64,000 nucleotides of DNA from Segetibacter aerophilus (GTDB taxonomy: Bacteria; Bacteroidota; Bacteroidia; Chitinophagales; Chitinophagaceae): positions 124,001 to 188,000 of the forward strand of contig NZ_BJYT01000010.1 in NCBI RefSeq assembly GCF_007991655.1. The letters run 5' to 3'. Both the position numbers and the translations under genes were made by a program. The notes below the pieces were generated by a model. It was not told the origin of the DNA and made no database searches. It saw nothing but the letters and a program-made list of their open reading frames with translations. How positions within the stretch are numbered: the stretch's first letter is position 1; every line of letters begins with the position of its first letter. Shown in pieces: positions 17,628 through 26,690 of the stretch.

Positions 17628-20504
17628 ATGGCCAAAAACAGTTCAGCTTCATTGAAAGCTGTAAAAGAAAGACCTGCAACTAAGGCAAATGAAAACATAC
17701 TTGTAAAGGGAGCAAGAACACACAACCTAAAAAATGTTACAGTTGAGTTTCCAAGAAATAAATTTATTGTTGTTACCGGGGTTTCGGGTTCGGGAAAGTC
17801 ATCATTAACGATCGATACATTATTCGCTGAAGGACAAAGAAGATATGCTGAAAGCTTAAGCGCATACGCACGGCAGTTTATGGCTCGGATGAACAAGCCG
17901 GATGTCGATTTTATAAAAGGTCTCTGTCCGGCAATAGCCATTGAGCAAAAGGTTAGTACTCGTACTCCGCGTAGCACCGTTGGCAGTATGACAGAGATCT
18001 ACGATTACCTGAGATTGTTGTTTGCAAGGGCAGGACATACCATCTCGCCGATAAGCGGACGCGAAGTAAAAAAGGATGATGTAAAAGATGTTATAGAGGC
18101 TATTCAAAAACTACCTGAAGGTAGCCGTATATTAATGCTGGCTGTTTTTAAGCAACATGCGAACCGGCAGGTTAAAGAAGAGTTGAACATTCTACTGCAA
18201 AAAGGTTTTAGCCGGATGTACGCCTCTGCTGATCCTTCCGCCGTTGGTTCTACTGGTGCGGAGGGCGAAGTAATTCGGATCGAAGACTTGTTGGAAATGA
18301 GCGACCAGGATCTCGAGCAGAAGTTTACGCCTTCAACTTCCTCGTCAAATCATCTTACCACTTTCATCCTCGTTGATCGTATTGTAAAAAAAGATTTTGA
18401 TGAGGATGATATACATCGTTTAAGCGATAGCATAGGCACTGCTTTTTACGAAGGTGAAGGTGAAATGTATTTGAGAATAGGTGAGCAATTGGTGCACTTC
18501 AGTAATAAGTTTGAGTTGGATGGCATTCAGTTCGAAGAGCCTGTTCCCAATTTATTTTCTTTTAATAATCCTTTTGGTGCATGCCCTGTTTGCGAAGGTT
18601 TTGGAATGGTGCTCGGCATCGATCCCGATCTTGTAATACCAGACAAAAGACTAAGCGTGTATGAAGGTGCGGTTGCCCCGTGGAAAGGAGAAAAAATGGG
18701 ATTGTGGCGCGACAACTTTGTGCGTGCTGCAAGAAGTTTTGACTTCCCGGTTCACACCCCTGTTGCTGATTTAACCAAAGAACAATACGATATACTTTGG
18801 AAGGGAAACAGGTATTCCGAAGGCATCAATGCTTTCTTTAAAGAAGTGGAGCAGAATTTATATAAAGTTCAATACCGCGTCATGCTTAGTCGCTACCGTG
18901 GAAGAACAAGTTGTACGGCATGTGAAGGATACCGGTTGAGAAAGGAGGCGTTGTATGTAAAAGTGGGTGAAAAGCACATTGGAGAGTTGTGCCAGTTGCC
19001 TGTGAAGGATTTGTATGATTGGTTTAAAGGATTGCAATTAACTGAGTATGATCAGCAGGTTTCGAAAAGGATTTTGATTGAAATCAATAATCGCATTAAA
19101 ACACTACTTGACGTTGGTCTTGGCTATCTTACTTTAAACCGTCTTGCAAACAGTTTAAGTGGCGGAGAAAGTCAACGTATTCAACTTACCCGAAGTCTTG
19201 GTAGCAACCTGACTAACTCGCTGTATATACTCGACGAACCTTCCATCGGCTTACATAGCCGTGATACAGAAAGGCTGATAAAAGTGTTGAAAGAACTTAG
19301 AGACCTCGGCAACACTGTAGTAGTTGTGGAGCACGACGAGATGATGATGCGTGACGCGGATCACATAATAGATATGGGCCCTTTTGCAAGTCACCTGGGA
19401 GGGGAGGTAGTTGCCGCGGGCGATTACGACCAGATTATTTCAAACAGCGAAAGTCTTACGGGTAAATACCTTAAAGGGGAATTACAGATTGAACCTCCTG
19501 CGCATATCCGAAAGTCACATCATAGCATTACTGTCCACAATGCCCGACATAACAATTTAAAAGACATTACTGTCGAATTTCCGCTCGATGTCTTTTGTGT
19601 AATCAGTGGTGTAAGCGGTAGCGGCAAAACAACTTTGATTAAACAGATTTTAGCACCGGCCTTAAAAAAGTTGAAAGGTGAATTTGCAGAGAAAGTAGGT
19701 TTTCATAAAGCAATCTCGGGGGATACTGATTACATTTCTCAAGTTGAGATGATTGACCAAAACCCTATCGGCAAATCATCCAGGAGTAACCCTGTTACTT
19801 ACATAAAAGCATACGACGAAATCAGGGATGTTTATGCAAAGCAACCGATGGCTAAAATGCGCGGTTTTCAGCCAAAGCATTATTCTTTTAATGTCGATGG
19901 CGGCCGTTGCGATGCATGCAAAGGCGAAGGCGAACAGGTCGTAGAAATGCAATTCCTTGCTGACGTTCACCTTGTCTGCGATGTTTGCAACGGCAAAAGG
20001 TTTAAAGAAGAGGTGCTGGAGGTAACTTATAAAATGAAAAGTATCTACGACGTTTTAAACATGAGCGTAGACGAGGCAATCGAATTTTTCAAAGATGAAA
20101 AAGGCATAGCAAAAGCAATCCAACCTTTGCAGGATGTTGGTCTTGGCTACATTAAACTTGGGCAAAGCAGCGATACCTTAAGCGGTGGTGAAGCACAAAG
20201 GGTAAAGCTTGCCAGCTTTCTTGGTAAGGGCAAAGGCATCGGTCATGTTCTCTTCATCTTTGACGAACCTACCACGGGCCTGCACTTTCATGATATAAAA
20301 AAGTTGCTTACATCTTTCAACGCGCTGATAGAACAAGGGCATTCCATCCTGGTTATTGAACACAATACAGATGTAATCAGAAGCGCCGATTGGGTAATAG
20401 ACTTAGGACCTGAAGCCGGGGACAAAGGCGGCAACCTTGTCTTTAGCGGCGTACCATCAGAATTGAAAAACGCAAAAGAAAGTTATACAGGCAGGTTTAT
20501 GTAG
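17628..20504 (+). CDS. uvrA: Excinuclease ABC subunit A (UvrA)
   Basis: A 958-residue DNA damage sensor of nucleotide excision repair; it dimerises, loads UvrB and leaves. Both ABC modules are complete: Walker A GVSGSGKSSLTIDTL near residue 50 and GVSGSGKTTLIKQIL near 665, signatures LSGGESQRIQL and LSGGEAQRVKL, Walker B LYILDEPSIGLH and LFIFDEPTTGLH. Zinc modules show in CPVCEGFG with CTACEGYR, and in CDACKGEGEQ with CDVCNGKRF. The first 20 residues are a Lys/Ala-rich extension before the usual ILVKGARTHNLKNV. The promoter box lies immediately before the ATG. Confidence 0.97.
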   Translation: MAKNSSASLKAVKERPATKANENILVKGARTHNLKNVTVEFPRNKFIVVTGVSGSGKSSLTIDTLFAEGQRRYAESLSAYARQFMARMNKPDVDFIKGLCPAIAIEQKVSTRTPRSTVGSMTEIYDYLRLLFARAGHTISPISGREVKKDDVKDVIEAIQKLPEGSRILMLAVFKQHANRQVKEELNILLQKGFSRMYASADPSAVGSTGAEGEVIRIEDLLEMSDQDLEQKFTPSTSSSNHLTTFILVDRIVKKDFDEDDIHRLSDSIGTAFYEGEGEMYLRIGEQLVHFSNKFELDGIQFEEPVPNLFSFNNPFGACPVCEGFGMVLGIDPDLVIPDKRLSVYEGAVAPWKGEKMGLWRDNFVRAARSFDFPVHTPVADLTKEQYDILWKGNRYSEGINAFFKEVEQNLYKVQYRVMLSRYRGRTSCTACEGYRLRKEALYVKVGEKHIGELCQLPVKDLYDWFKGLQLTEYDQQVSKRILIEINNRIKTLLDVGLGYLTLNRLANSLSGGESQRIQLTRSLGSNLTNSLYILDEPSIGLHSRDTERLIKVLKELRDLGNTVVVVEHDEMMMRDADHIIDMGPFASHLGGEVVAAGDYDQIISNSESLTGKYLKGELQIEPPAHIRKSHHSITVHNARHNNLKDITVEFPLDVFCVISGVSGSGKTTLIKQILAPALKKLKGEFAEKVGFHKAISGDTDYISQVEMIDQNPIGKSSRSNPVTYIKAYDEIRDVYAKQPMAKMRGFQPKHYSFNVDGGRCDACKGEGEQVVEMQFLADVHLVCDVCNGKRFKEEVLEVTYKMKSIYDVLNMSVDEAIEFFKDEKGIAKAIQPLQDVGLGYIKLGQSSDTLSGGEAQRVKLASFLGKGKGIGHVLFIFDEPTTGLHFHDIKKLLTSFNALIEQGHSILVIEHNTDVIRSADWVIDLGPEAGDKGGNLVFSGVPSELKNAKESYTGRFM

Positions 20505-20544
20505 AATGTTATTTATAAGGGGCAAACATTATAACTCATCCAGA

Positions 20545-20573
20545 CATCGTTGTGTCACTCTCTTCAACTTGTA
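20545..20573 (-). repeat. Interspersed short repeat A, variant with 6-bp insertion
   Basis: CATCGTTGTGTCACTC is followed by TCTTCA and then ACTTGTA, so the element is split by about six bases relative to the other copies. Confidence 0.7.
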
Positions 20574-20621
20574 GATACTTTGTCCAACTGTAGTTTGAGC
20601 TGCTAAAGAACCATATTATAA

Positions 20622-20652
20622 AAAAGGCCCTCCTATGAAAGGATGGCCTTTT
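20622..20652 (+). terminator. Rho-independent terminator after uvrA
   Basis: Stem AAAAGGCCCTCC / GGATGGCCTTTT, 12 bp with one mismatch, loop of 7 nt, ending in a T-run. Confidence 0.8.
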
Positions 20653-20748
20653 ACAAATCCCCCAATAAGCGCCAAATGTATCTGCATTTTAATTCTTGAA
20701 AAATCCCTATTAATAGTGATTTTTGATCAATACTTCCAACGCTAACTA

Positions 20749-21510
20749 ATGAAACCTGAAATATTTAATAAGGCAAATAAGATATGGACGAAGATCACAG
20801 AAAATTCAAAAGAGGAAGATTTAGAATTTTCGCTAGATATACATAAAAAGCTTCTTAGCTTCTTCCAGGTCGGTGAATACTATTATTACATTTTCAACCT
20901 CAAAGAATCAAAATTTGAATTGATGAGCAAAGATGTTACAAAGGTATTGGGCTACGAGCCGGAAGAGGTTGATGTCCCATTCCTACTAAGTAACATTCAT
21001 CCCGAAGACCAGCCCTGGTTTTTGAACTTTGAGAATAAGGTATCGGAATTCTTTCAAACCCTTAAGCAAGAACAAATACCAAATTATAAAGTAAGATACG
21101 ACTACCGGGTGCGCTGCAAAAACGGGGAGTATATAAGAATATTACAACAGGTTGTTACCATACAATTTGATCAAAACAAAATTTTGAGAACATTTGGAGT
21201 GCATACGGATATAACTCACATCAAGGAAGAAGGATCACCGGTTCTCTCTTTTATAGGACTAAATGGAGAACCTTCGTTTATCGGAGTAAAGGTGAAAGAT
21301 GTTTTTTCCCCATCGAAAATTGCCTTAACAAAACGCGAACAAGAAGTGCTTGCATTATTAATTGAGGGAAAAAAAAGTGAAGACATAAGTCAAATACTAT
21401 TTATTAGCAAGCAAACCGTCGATACTCATAGAAAGAACTTATTGAAGAAAACAAACTGCTCAAATACTGCGTTGCTTACTTCTACTGCGATTAAAAAAGG
21501 ATGGGTATAA
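20749..21510 (+). CDS. PAS domain protein with LuxR-type DNA-binding domain
   Basis: A 253-residue transcriptional regulator. Residues about 45-165 form a PAS fold of the PAS_3 type (YYYIFNLKESKFELMS, KVLGYEPEEVDVPFLLSNIHPED, YRVRCKNGEYIRIL), which probably senses a small ligand or another signal. Residues 190-253 are a LuxR/GerE helix-turn-helix: LTKREQEVLALLIEGKKSEDI and SKQTVDTHRKNLLKK. There is no receiver domain or membrane segment, so it is a one-component cytoplasmic regulator. The next gene on the same strand is the T9SS adhesin, separated by 246 bp with two palindromes, a plausible target. Confidence 0.88.
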   Translation: MKPEIFNKANKIWTKITENSKEEDLEFSLDIHKKLLSFFQVGEYYYYIFNLKESKFELMSKDVTKVLGYEPEEVDVPFLLSNIHPEDQPWFLNFENKVSEFFQTLKQEQIPNYKVRYDYRVRCKNGEYIRILQQVVTIQFDQNKILRTFGVHTDITHIKEEGSPVLSFIGLNGEPSFIGVKVKDVFSPSKIALTKREQEVLALLIEGKKSEDISQILFISKQTVDTHRKNLLKKTNCSNTALLTSTAIKKGWV

Positions 21511-21565
21511 GGCATTATTAGTTTCAACTTTTTTCGGGCACATTTCCATTCCTTAAAAAATCTGC

Positions 21566-21601
21566 TGCGATAAATCGCATGATCGAGATTATATTATAAT
21601 C
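21566..21601. promoter_or_regulatory. Two adjacent palindromes upstream of the adhesin gene
   Basis: TGCGAT-AA-ATCGCA at 21566-21579 and GATTATA-T-TATAATC at 21587-21601 are both perfect inverted repeats. They could be regulator binding sites, for example for the PAS-LuxR protein, or a weak terminator of its gene. Confidence 0.4.
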
Positions 21602-21756
21602 ATTTTTTAAGTGTCCTCTATTTTAATCTCCTCTGGTTCAATATATATTTGAATTACTAATCTACGAGTTAATAGCTTTTCTATTCCATTCTGCCCCGCC
21701 TTACTGTTTTCCTTCTTGTTTTAATTCACCTGGATATTTCAATAATTCTGTAGGTT

Positions 21757-24700
21757 ATGAAATTATGCATCACCCGGTCTCTTGTCATTCTTATCCTGTT
21801 CTTTACAGCACTTGATCTTTCCGCTCAGACATTGCCAACTCACTATTTTCGTTCACTTACATCAGGCAATTGGAATACTGCTACTACCTGGGAAAGCTCT
21901 CCTGACGGCTCTTCAAATTGGGTAACCTCTACTTTAGTTCCGACAGAAGTTGCAAATACTATAACTATCAGAAACACGCATACTGTTGCTATAACTGGTA
22001 ATACAACCATTGACCAGGTAGTGATTCTTAGTGGTGGAATATTGGATCTCGCAACCGCGGTATCAACATTTCTAACAGTGAACGATGGCGCAGGTAACGA
22101 TGTTATCGTGCAAAGTGGAGGTGTGCTCAAACATAGTATAGCTGGTTCGCAACTGCCGCAGTTTCTAGGCGCTGCAACACTTGAAATCCAAAATAATGGA
22201 GTATTAGAAGTTGTCACCAATAACGGCACTCCTTCCAATTATGCCAATAACGGTTCCACCATTTCTGCCAATCTCTTATGGGCTGACAGTTCAATTTTCA
22301 ACTGGAACAATGCCACTTCCCCTGCAAATGGAATAACCTATTTTCCGCCCGGAACAGCGATACCAATTTTTCGGGTCTCAAAAGCCATCTCTTTTGGAAA
22401 TACAAACCCGACGGTAATAAATGGATTGTTAGAAGCAAATGCCAATGTTAGCCTGCAAAGCACGGGAGCAAAGACTTTTAGAAATGGGATAGTCGGAACT
22501 GCATCAGTTTCTGCCACAGCGATTAATGGGGGTCAAATTGTAATTAGTGGGGCGACGGCCAAACTAGGAGGAGGAAACTTAACACTTAATAACAGTGGTC
22601 TTTCGATTGGCGCTGGTACCGTAGCTACTCTAGTAAGCAATAAAACAATCAATAACTTTCCTACCGGCACAGGTACGACGACGTTACTTGGAACTTTTAT
22701 CGCCGGTGATTTTATTGTTAGTGGGGATAGCAAAATTCTAATTAATGGCATACTTAAAACAACGAACGCGAATGGACTTACCGGAAGTCTTAATTCTACT
22801 TTCGCAACTGGTTTCAACATCAGTTCATTTAGCATTTCTTCAACTACAGAATATAACCGAATCGGCGATCAAACGATTACTCCCTTAAGCTATGGTAACC
22901 TAAATATTTCAGGGACTGGTTTAAAAAAAGTTACCGCGCTCGCGGATGTTTCGGTAAGCGGTGCTTTAAATATTTCGTCGCCAAATACATTTGCCTTGAA
23001 TGGTACAAACGACTTGAAACTTAATGGAGGCGGCTCTCTAAATATAAACGCAGTTTCATTTTTTGATAGTGGAGGAGAAAGCCAGGTTACCGGCGGAGGC
23101 TCTCCCACTATTAACATCTATGGAACTTTCATTTGCCGTGATGCAAACGGTTTTACAGGAACAAGCACTTCTATACCAGGAGCGACTACAACAGTTAATA
23201 TCTATAGTGGTAGTATAATCGAATTTGGAAGGTTGGGAGATCAACAAGTGAGTGCAAGAGACGATTATAAGAACGTTACTTTTTCGGGTAGTGGAACTAA
23301 GACACTTCCAACCTGCTCGCCTTTTGGCACCGTAACTATTAAAGACAACGTGGTTGTTGACGCTTCCAACAAAACCTTTGGAGATGCAAATACGAATCTT
23401 ATCATGGCAAGCGGAAAACTGATTGTCGCTGGCAATGGAACGAAACCAGATATGGACGGAGCATATAATCTTACCGGAGGAGATATTGAATTTACTAATA
23501 GTGGCACGACAGCTCAAGCAATACGATCGCCTAAGAACTATTTTAATATAATAATTAGTGGTTCTAATGTAAAGAATGGTGCAGGAATTATAACACTCGT
23601 CACGGGAGGTTCTTTTACTATTAAAAATGCTGGCATTTACGATAATAACGCAACAAGGATTGATGGCAATGTTGGAACACAAAGTTTTGTAATGGAAGCT
23701 GGTGCAACATTTAAGACAGGTGTACCTGCTGGTTTATCTGGCAATGGATCAGAAGCAATTGCAGATATTGAAACAATAAATATCGACCCAAAATCGATAA
23801 TTGTTTATTCCCGAACCGATAATCAAACTATTACAACTCTGCAGAATGGTTACCCTACGTTACTTTTAAAAGGTAGTGGCGTCAAGACGGTGACGAGTGG
23901 AACGATGAACATTTCAACAAGTGCGGATTCTGTTGTGATTGATCCTCTTGTGGTGTTTAAGGTAAGTGCAGGTGCTAAGGCAAATTTCAATAATCGACCT
24001 GTTATCATTCATAGTAATGCAACCGGTACCGGAGCAATTGGTGAAGTTACAGACGGCTCTATCGCCTTATTGAATACTGCAAATATTACCGTTGAAAGGT
24101 TCATACCTGCAAAGCGCGCCTTTCGCCTTTTGTCTTCACCGGTTACAGCCTCTTCATCCATAAAAGCAAATTGGATGGAAGGACAAAGTAATACCGCTCC
24201 CGCGTACTCAGTTAATTATAATAGCATTCCCGGATATGGGACTCACATAACCGGATCAGCAAACGCTAATACTGGATTTGATGCAACGGCAACAAACAAT
24301 CCGTCACTATTTACTTTTAATAACACCGGCCAGGTTTGGAACGCTGCTACAAATACAAATAGCACACTAGTGGCTGGTATAGGCTACCGGTTATTGGTAA
24401 GAGGTAGCAGGAGTGTAGATTTAAGCAACAACAGTGCACTTCCTTCTAATACCACGTTGCGGACGACTGGTTCTTTAATAAAAGGGCCGGTGACATACAA
24501 CGGATCAACTACTCCGTCAATTGATGGCAACACCAATTCATATAGTTTAGTTGGCAACCCTTATGCCTCGGCGGTAGATTGGGATTTGCTTGCAAAATCA
24601 GGCCTCTCATCTTACTACTACGCCTGGGATCCAAATCTTAATACGCGTGGCGCTTATGTTACTTATGGTAATGGAGTAACGAGTGTGCAAGGTTCACAGG

Positions 24701-25818
24701 TTAATCAAAACATTCAGTCCGGACAAGCTTTTTTCATCCAAACAAAAACAGCAAATCCTTCGCTCACTTTTAATGAAACTAACAAAACAATTACAAACAG
24801 AAATGTATTTCGGACTTCCGCTGATGTACAAACGCTCTCTGTACAATTATTGCTGGATACTTTGAGCGAAAGTGAACATACTGCTGATGGAGTTACCATT
24901 CTTTTTAATGATGATTTTAGCTCTTCTATAAATGCAGAAGACGCGGAAAAAATTAGTAACCTCGACGAAAACATTTCGGTTACCAGTAATGGAAGATCGT
25001 TGAGTATTGAGGGAAGGCCGGCTATCACTTCGCCCGATACCGTTAGATTGGACATAACCCAGTTAAGACAAAAAAGCTATTTCTTAAAAATTAGTCCCTC
25101 TTATTTTCACCCCACAGTAACCGCCATAATTAAGGACAACTATTTGAAGAAAGACTCTCTGATTGATCTCACAACCGAAACTATTATTCCCTTCATCATT
25201 GATAGCGATCCAGCATCGTTCTTGTCAAATCGATTTATGCTTGTTTTTAAAACAAGCAAAATATTACCCTTAGTGTTAACAGATGTAAAGGCATATAAAA
25301 AGGAAAATGGAATACAGGTAGAATGGTCTACACAGACTGAAAAAGGTGTTGAAAAATACGAAATAGAGAAGTCTGTAAATGGTCAACTGTTTGAAAAAGT
25401 CCAAACTGTAACGGCAAAGAATAATTCACGCTTGCAGAATAACTATGCCTGGCTTGATGCTAATCCTATCTCCGGTAATAACTTCTATCGAATAAGATGC
25501 ATTCAACAAAATGGAGAGCCGTTCTACACCAAACAGGTAGTAGTTTCAATTGAAAAGACCAGTCGTTTAACGGCTGTTTTTCCTAATCCTGTCAAAGGAA
25601 ATTCGATAAACCTTAGCATGAGGAATTTGGAAAGAGGTAATTATACAATAGCTCTTATAAATAGCCTGGGAGAAACTGTGCTTACGCAAACCATCAAATA
25701 CAACGGAACAACAGAACAATACAAGATAAATATTGGGAAGGTTTTTTCTAAAGGGAATTACAGTCTAACAATAACAAATGGCAGTGACATCTTTATTAAT
25801 AGGGTAATTATCGATTGA
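21757..25818 (+). CDS. Large T9SS-secreted adhesin-like protein
   Basis: A 1353-residue exported protein. A signal peptide (about residues 1-24) is followed by SGNWNTATTWESSPDGSSNW, a motif common at the start of Bacteroidota surface proteins. Residues 60-760 look like a right-handed beta-helix rich in Asn, Gly, Thr and Ser. An internal motif recurs about three times, near residues 365 (GDQTITPLSYGNLNISGTG), 490 (GDQQVSARDDYKNVTFSGSG) and 680 (DNQTITTLQNGYPTLLLKGSG). The last 80 residues form a type A T9SS sorting domain (VFPNPVKGNSINLSM to the end), preceded by an Ig-like VEWSTQTEKGVEKYEIEKS segment. It should cross the outer membrane and be anchored or released. Ligand unknown. Confidence 0.88.
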   Translation: MKLCITRSLVILILFFTALDLSAQTLPTHYFRSLTSGNWNTATTWESSPDGSSNWVTSTLVPTEVANTITIRNTHTVAITGNTTIDQVVILSGGILDLATAVSTFLTVNDGAGNDVIVQSGGVLKHSIAGSQLPQFLGAATLEIQNNGVLEVVTNNGTPSNYANNGSTISANLLWADSSIFNWNNATSPANGITYFPPGTAIPIFRVSKAISFGNTNPTVINGLLEANANVSLQSTGAKTFRNGIVGTASVSATAINGGQIVISGATAKLGGGNLTLNNSGLSIGAGTVATLVSNKTINNFPTGTGTTTLLGTFIAGDFIVSGDSKILINGILKTTNANGLTGSLNSTFATGFNISSFSISSTTEYNRIGDQTITPLSYGNLNISGTGLKKVTALADVSVSGALNISSPNTFALNGTNDLKLNGGGSLNINAVSFFDSGGESQVTGGGSPTINIYGTFICRDANGFTGTSTSIPGATTTVNIYSGSIIEFGRLGDQQVSARDDYKNVTFSGSGTKTLPTCSPFGTVTIKDNVVVDASNKTFGDANTNLIMASGKLIVAGNGTKPDMDGAYNLTGGDIEFTNSGTTAQAIRSPKNYFNIIISGSNVKNGAGIITLVTGGSFTIKNAGIYDNNATRIDGNVGTQSFVMEAGATFKTGVPAGLSGNGSEAIADIETINIDPKSIIVYSRTDNQTITTLQNGYPTLLLKGSGVKTVTSGTMNISTSADSVVIDPLVVFKVSAGAKANFNNRPVIIHSNATGTGAIGEVTDGSIALLNTANITVERFIPAKRAFRLLSSPVTASSSIKANWMEGQSNTAPAYSVNYNSIPGYGTHITGSANANTGFDATATNNPSLFTFNNTGQVWNAATNTNSTLVAGIGYRLLVRGSRSVDLSNNSALPSNTTLRTTGSLIKGPVTYNGSTTPSIDGNTNSYSLVGNPYASAVDWDLLAKSGLSSYYYAWDPNLNTRGAYVTYGNGVTSVQGSQVNQNIQSGQAFFIQTKTANPSLTFNETNKTITNRNVFRTSADVQTLSVQLLLDTLSESEHTADGVTILFNDDFSSSINAEDAEKISNLDENISVTSNGRSLSIEGRPAITSPDTVRLDITQLRQKSYFLKISPSYFHPTVTAIIKDNYLKKDSLIDLTTETIIPFIIDSDPASFLSNRFMLVFKTSKILPLVLTDVKAYKKENGIQVEWSTQTEKGVEKYEIEKSVNGQLFEKVQTVTAKNNSRLQNNYAWLDANPISGNNFYRIRCIQQNGEPFYTKQVVVSIEKTSRLTAVFPNPVKGNSINLSMRNLERGNYTIALINSLGETVLTQTIKYNGTTEQYKINIGKVFSKGNYSLTITNGSDIFINRVIID

Positions 25819-25848
25819 TTGGGTTACATCTAAAAAAACAATTGAGCC

Positions 25849-26064
25849 ATGAATAAAATAAGCAAAAGATTTTTCCTGTTTTTGACAATTCTCCTTATAA
25901 ACGTTCCAACCTCTATTTATGCACAACCTCCTATTGATAATGACAATGTGGAGGATAATCCTGTTCCTCTTGATAGTGGCAGCGGTATAAGTCTTTTGGT
26001 TGCTGCAGCAATTTTTTACGGCTTGAAGAAAGCTCGTCAACAAAAACAGCCGGAGACAATTTGA
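25849..26064 (+). CDS. Small exported protein with PID-CTERM-like C-terminal signal
   Basis: A 71-residue protein 30 nt after the adhesin gene. It has an N-terminal signal peptide (MNKISKRFFLFLTILLINVP, cut near YAQ), a short acidic spacer (PPIDNDNVEDNPV), then PLDSGSGISLLVAAAIFYGL and the basic tail KKARQQKQPETI. The proline-hydrophobic-Asp-x-Gly motif, a single transmembrane helix and a basic tail match the tripartite layout of the PID-CTERM sorting signals described in Bacteroidota; I infer this from pattern only. The whole protein is little more than the two signals. Function unknown. Confidence 0.75.
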   Translation: MNKISKRFFLFLTILLINVPTSIYAQPPIDNDNVEDNPVPLDSGSGISLLVAAAIFYGLKKARQQKQPETI

Positions 26065-26128
26065 GCTAAATTATAGAATGCATATACTCTTAAATTTGTG
26101 GCAGTATCCCTTTAATCATGGACAAAAA

Positions 26129-26158
26129 AAATGCATACTGTTTTCACAATATGCATTT
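26129..26158 (-). terminator. Rho-independent terminator of the DUF4293 gene
   Basis: Stem AAATGCATA / TATGCATTT with a 12-nt loop; on the minus strand it ends in a run of eight T. It is about 20 bp beyond the stop of the gene at 26179..26604. Confidence 0.85.
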
Positions 26159-26178
26159 AATAAATGTAAGAGAACAAG

Positions 26179-26604
26179 TTATCTCAACCTGTCAAGGCTC
26201 TTCACCAGCTTATTATCTTTCCTAATGTTTATTGCAGCAAGCACAAAAAATATAGTCATCGCTATGGGTAGCAAAGCACCCCAATAATACGTTCCTTTCA
26301 CTGCACCATTTGCCTCTTCAAATTCGCTTATTTTCCATACTTCTAATGCAATCAATATTATTGAAGCAACTATTCCCAAACCAGTAAATTTCATTTGCGT
26401 AGAACGGTTTTTAAAAAGAAAGATTGCTATGACGGCTAGTACAGCAGCAATAATATCATTAGCAAACAAAAGCAAACTTTCTGTCACCGTGTATTCCCTG
26501 GAAACGACGCCCGCAAAATTCTCTGCATAAATAGGCACCTCCGTTGTTAAAAAACCTGACCCTGCCGCAAGCGCCAGCCAGATTGTTTGTACTCTTTGTA
26601 TCAT
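26179..26604 (-). CDS. DUF4293 family membrane protein
   Basis: A 141-residue protein with four transmembrane helices. The start MIQRVQTIWLALAAG is the hallmark of DUF4293, a Bacteroidota-restricted family of unknown function. The final helix is followed by a short basic tail (NIRKDNKLVKSLDRLR). It lies 86 bp downstream of glyA on the same strand and may be co-transcribed with it, and it ends at a clear terminator. Confidence 0.9.
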   Translation of the reverse strand: MIQRVQTIWLALAAGSGFLTTEVPIYAENFAGVVSREYTVTESLLLFANDIIAAVLAVIAIFLFKNRSTQMKFTGLGIVASIILIALEVWKISEFEEANGAVKGTYYWGALLPIAMTIFFVLAAINIRKDNKLVKSLDRLR

Positions 26605-26690
26605 TTAATATGTTTTATTTAGAATTGCTAATTGTCTTGTATTCATCAAAAAACTTAAAATTCGTCATTAAATAAATGCCGACACTCGTG

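Noticed and set aside
23056-23682. Long minus-strand frame opposite the adhesin gene
   Set aside because: Mirror frame of a biased, Thr/Asn-rich gene; no family match. The same applies to frames at 21843, 22533, 14606 and 8538.
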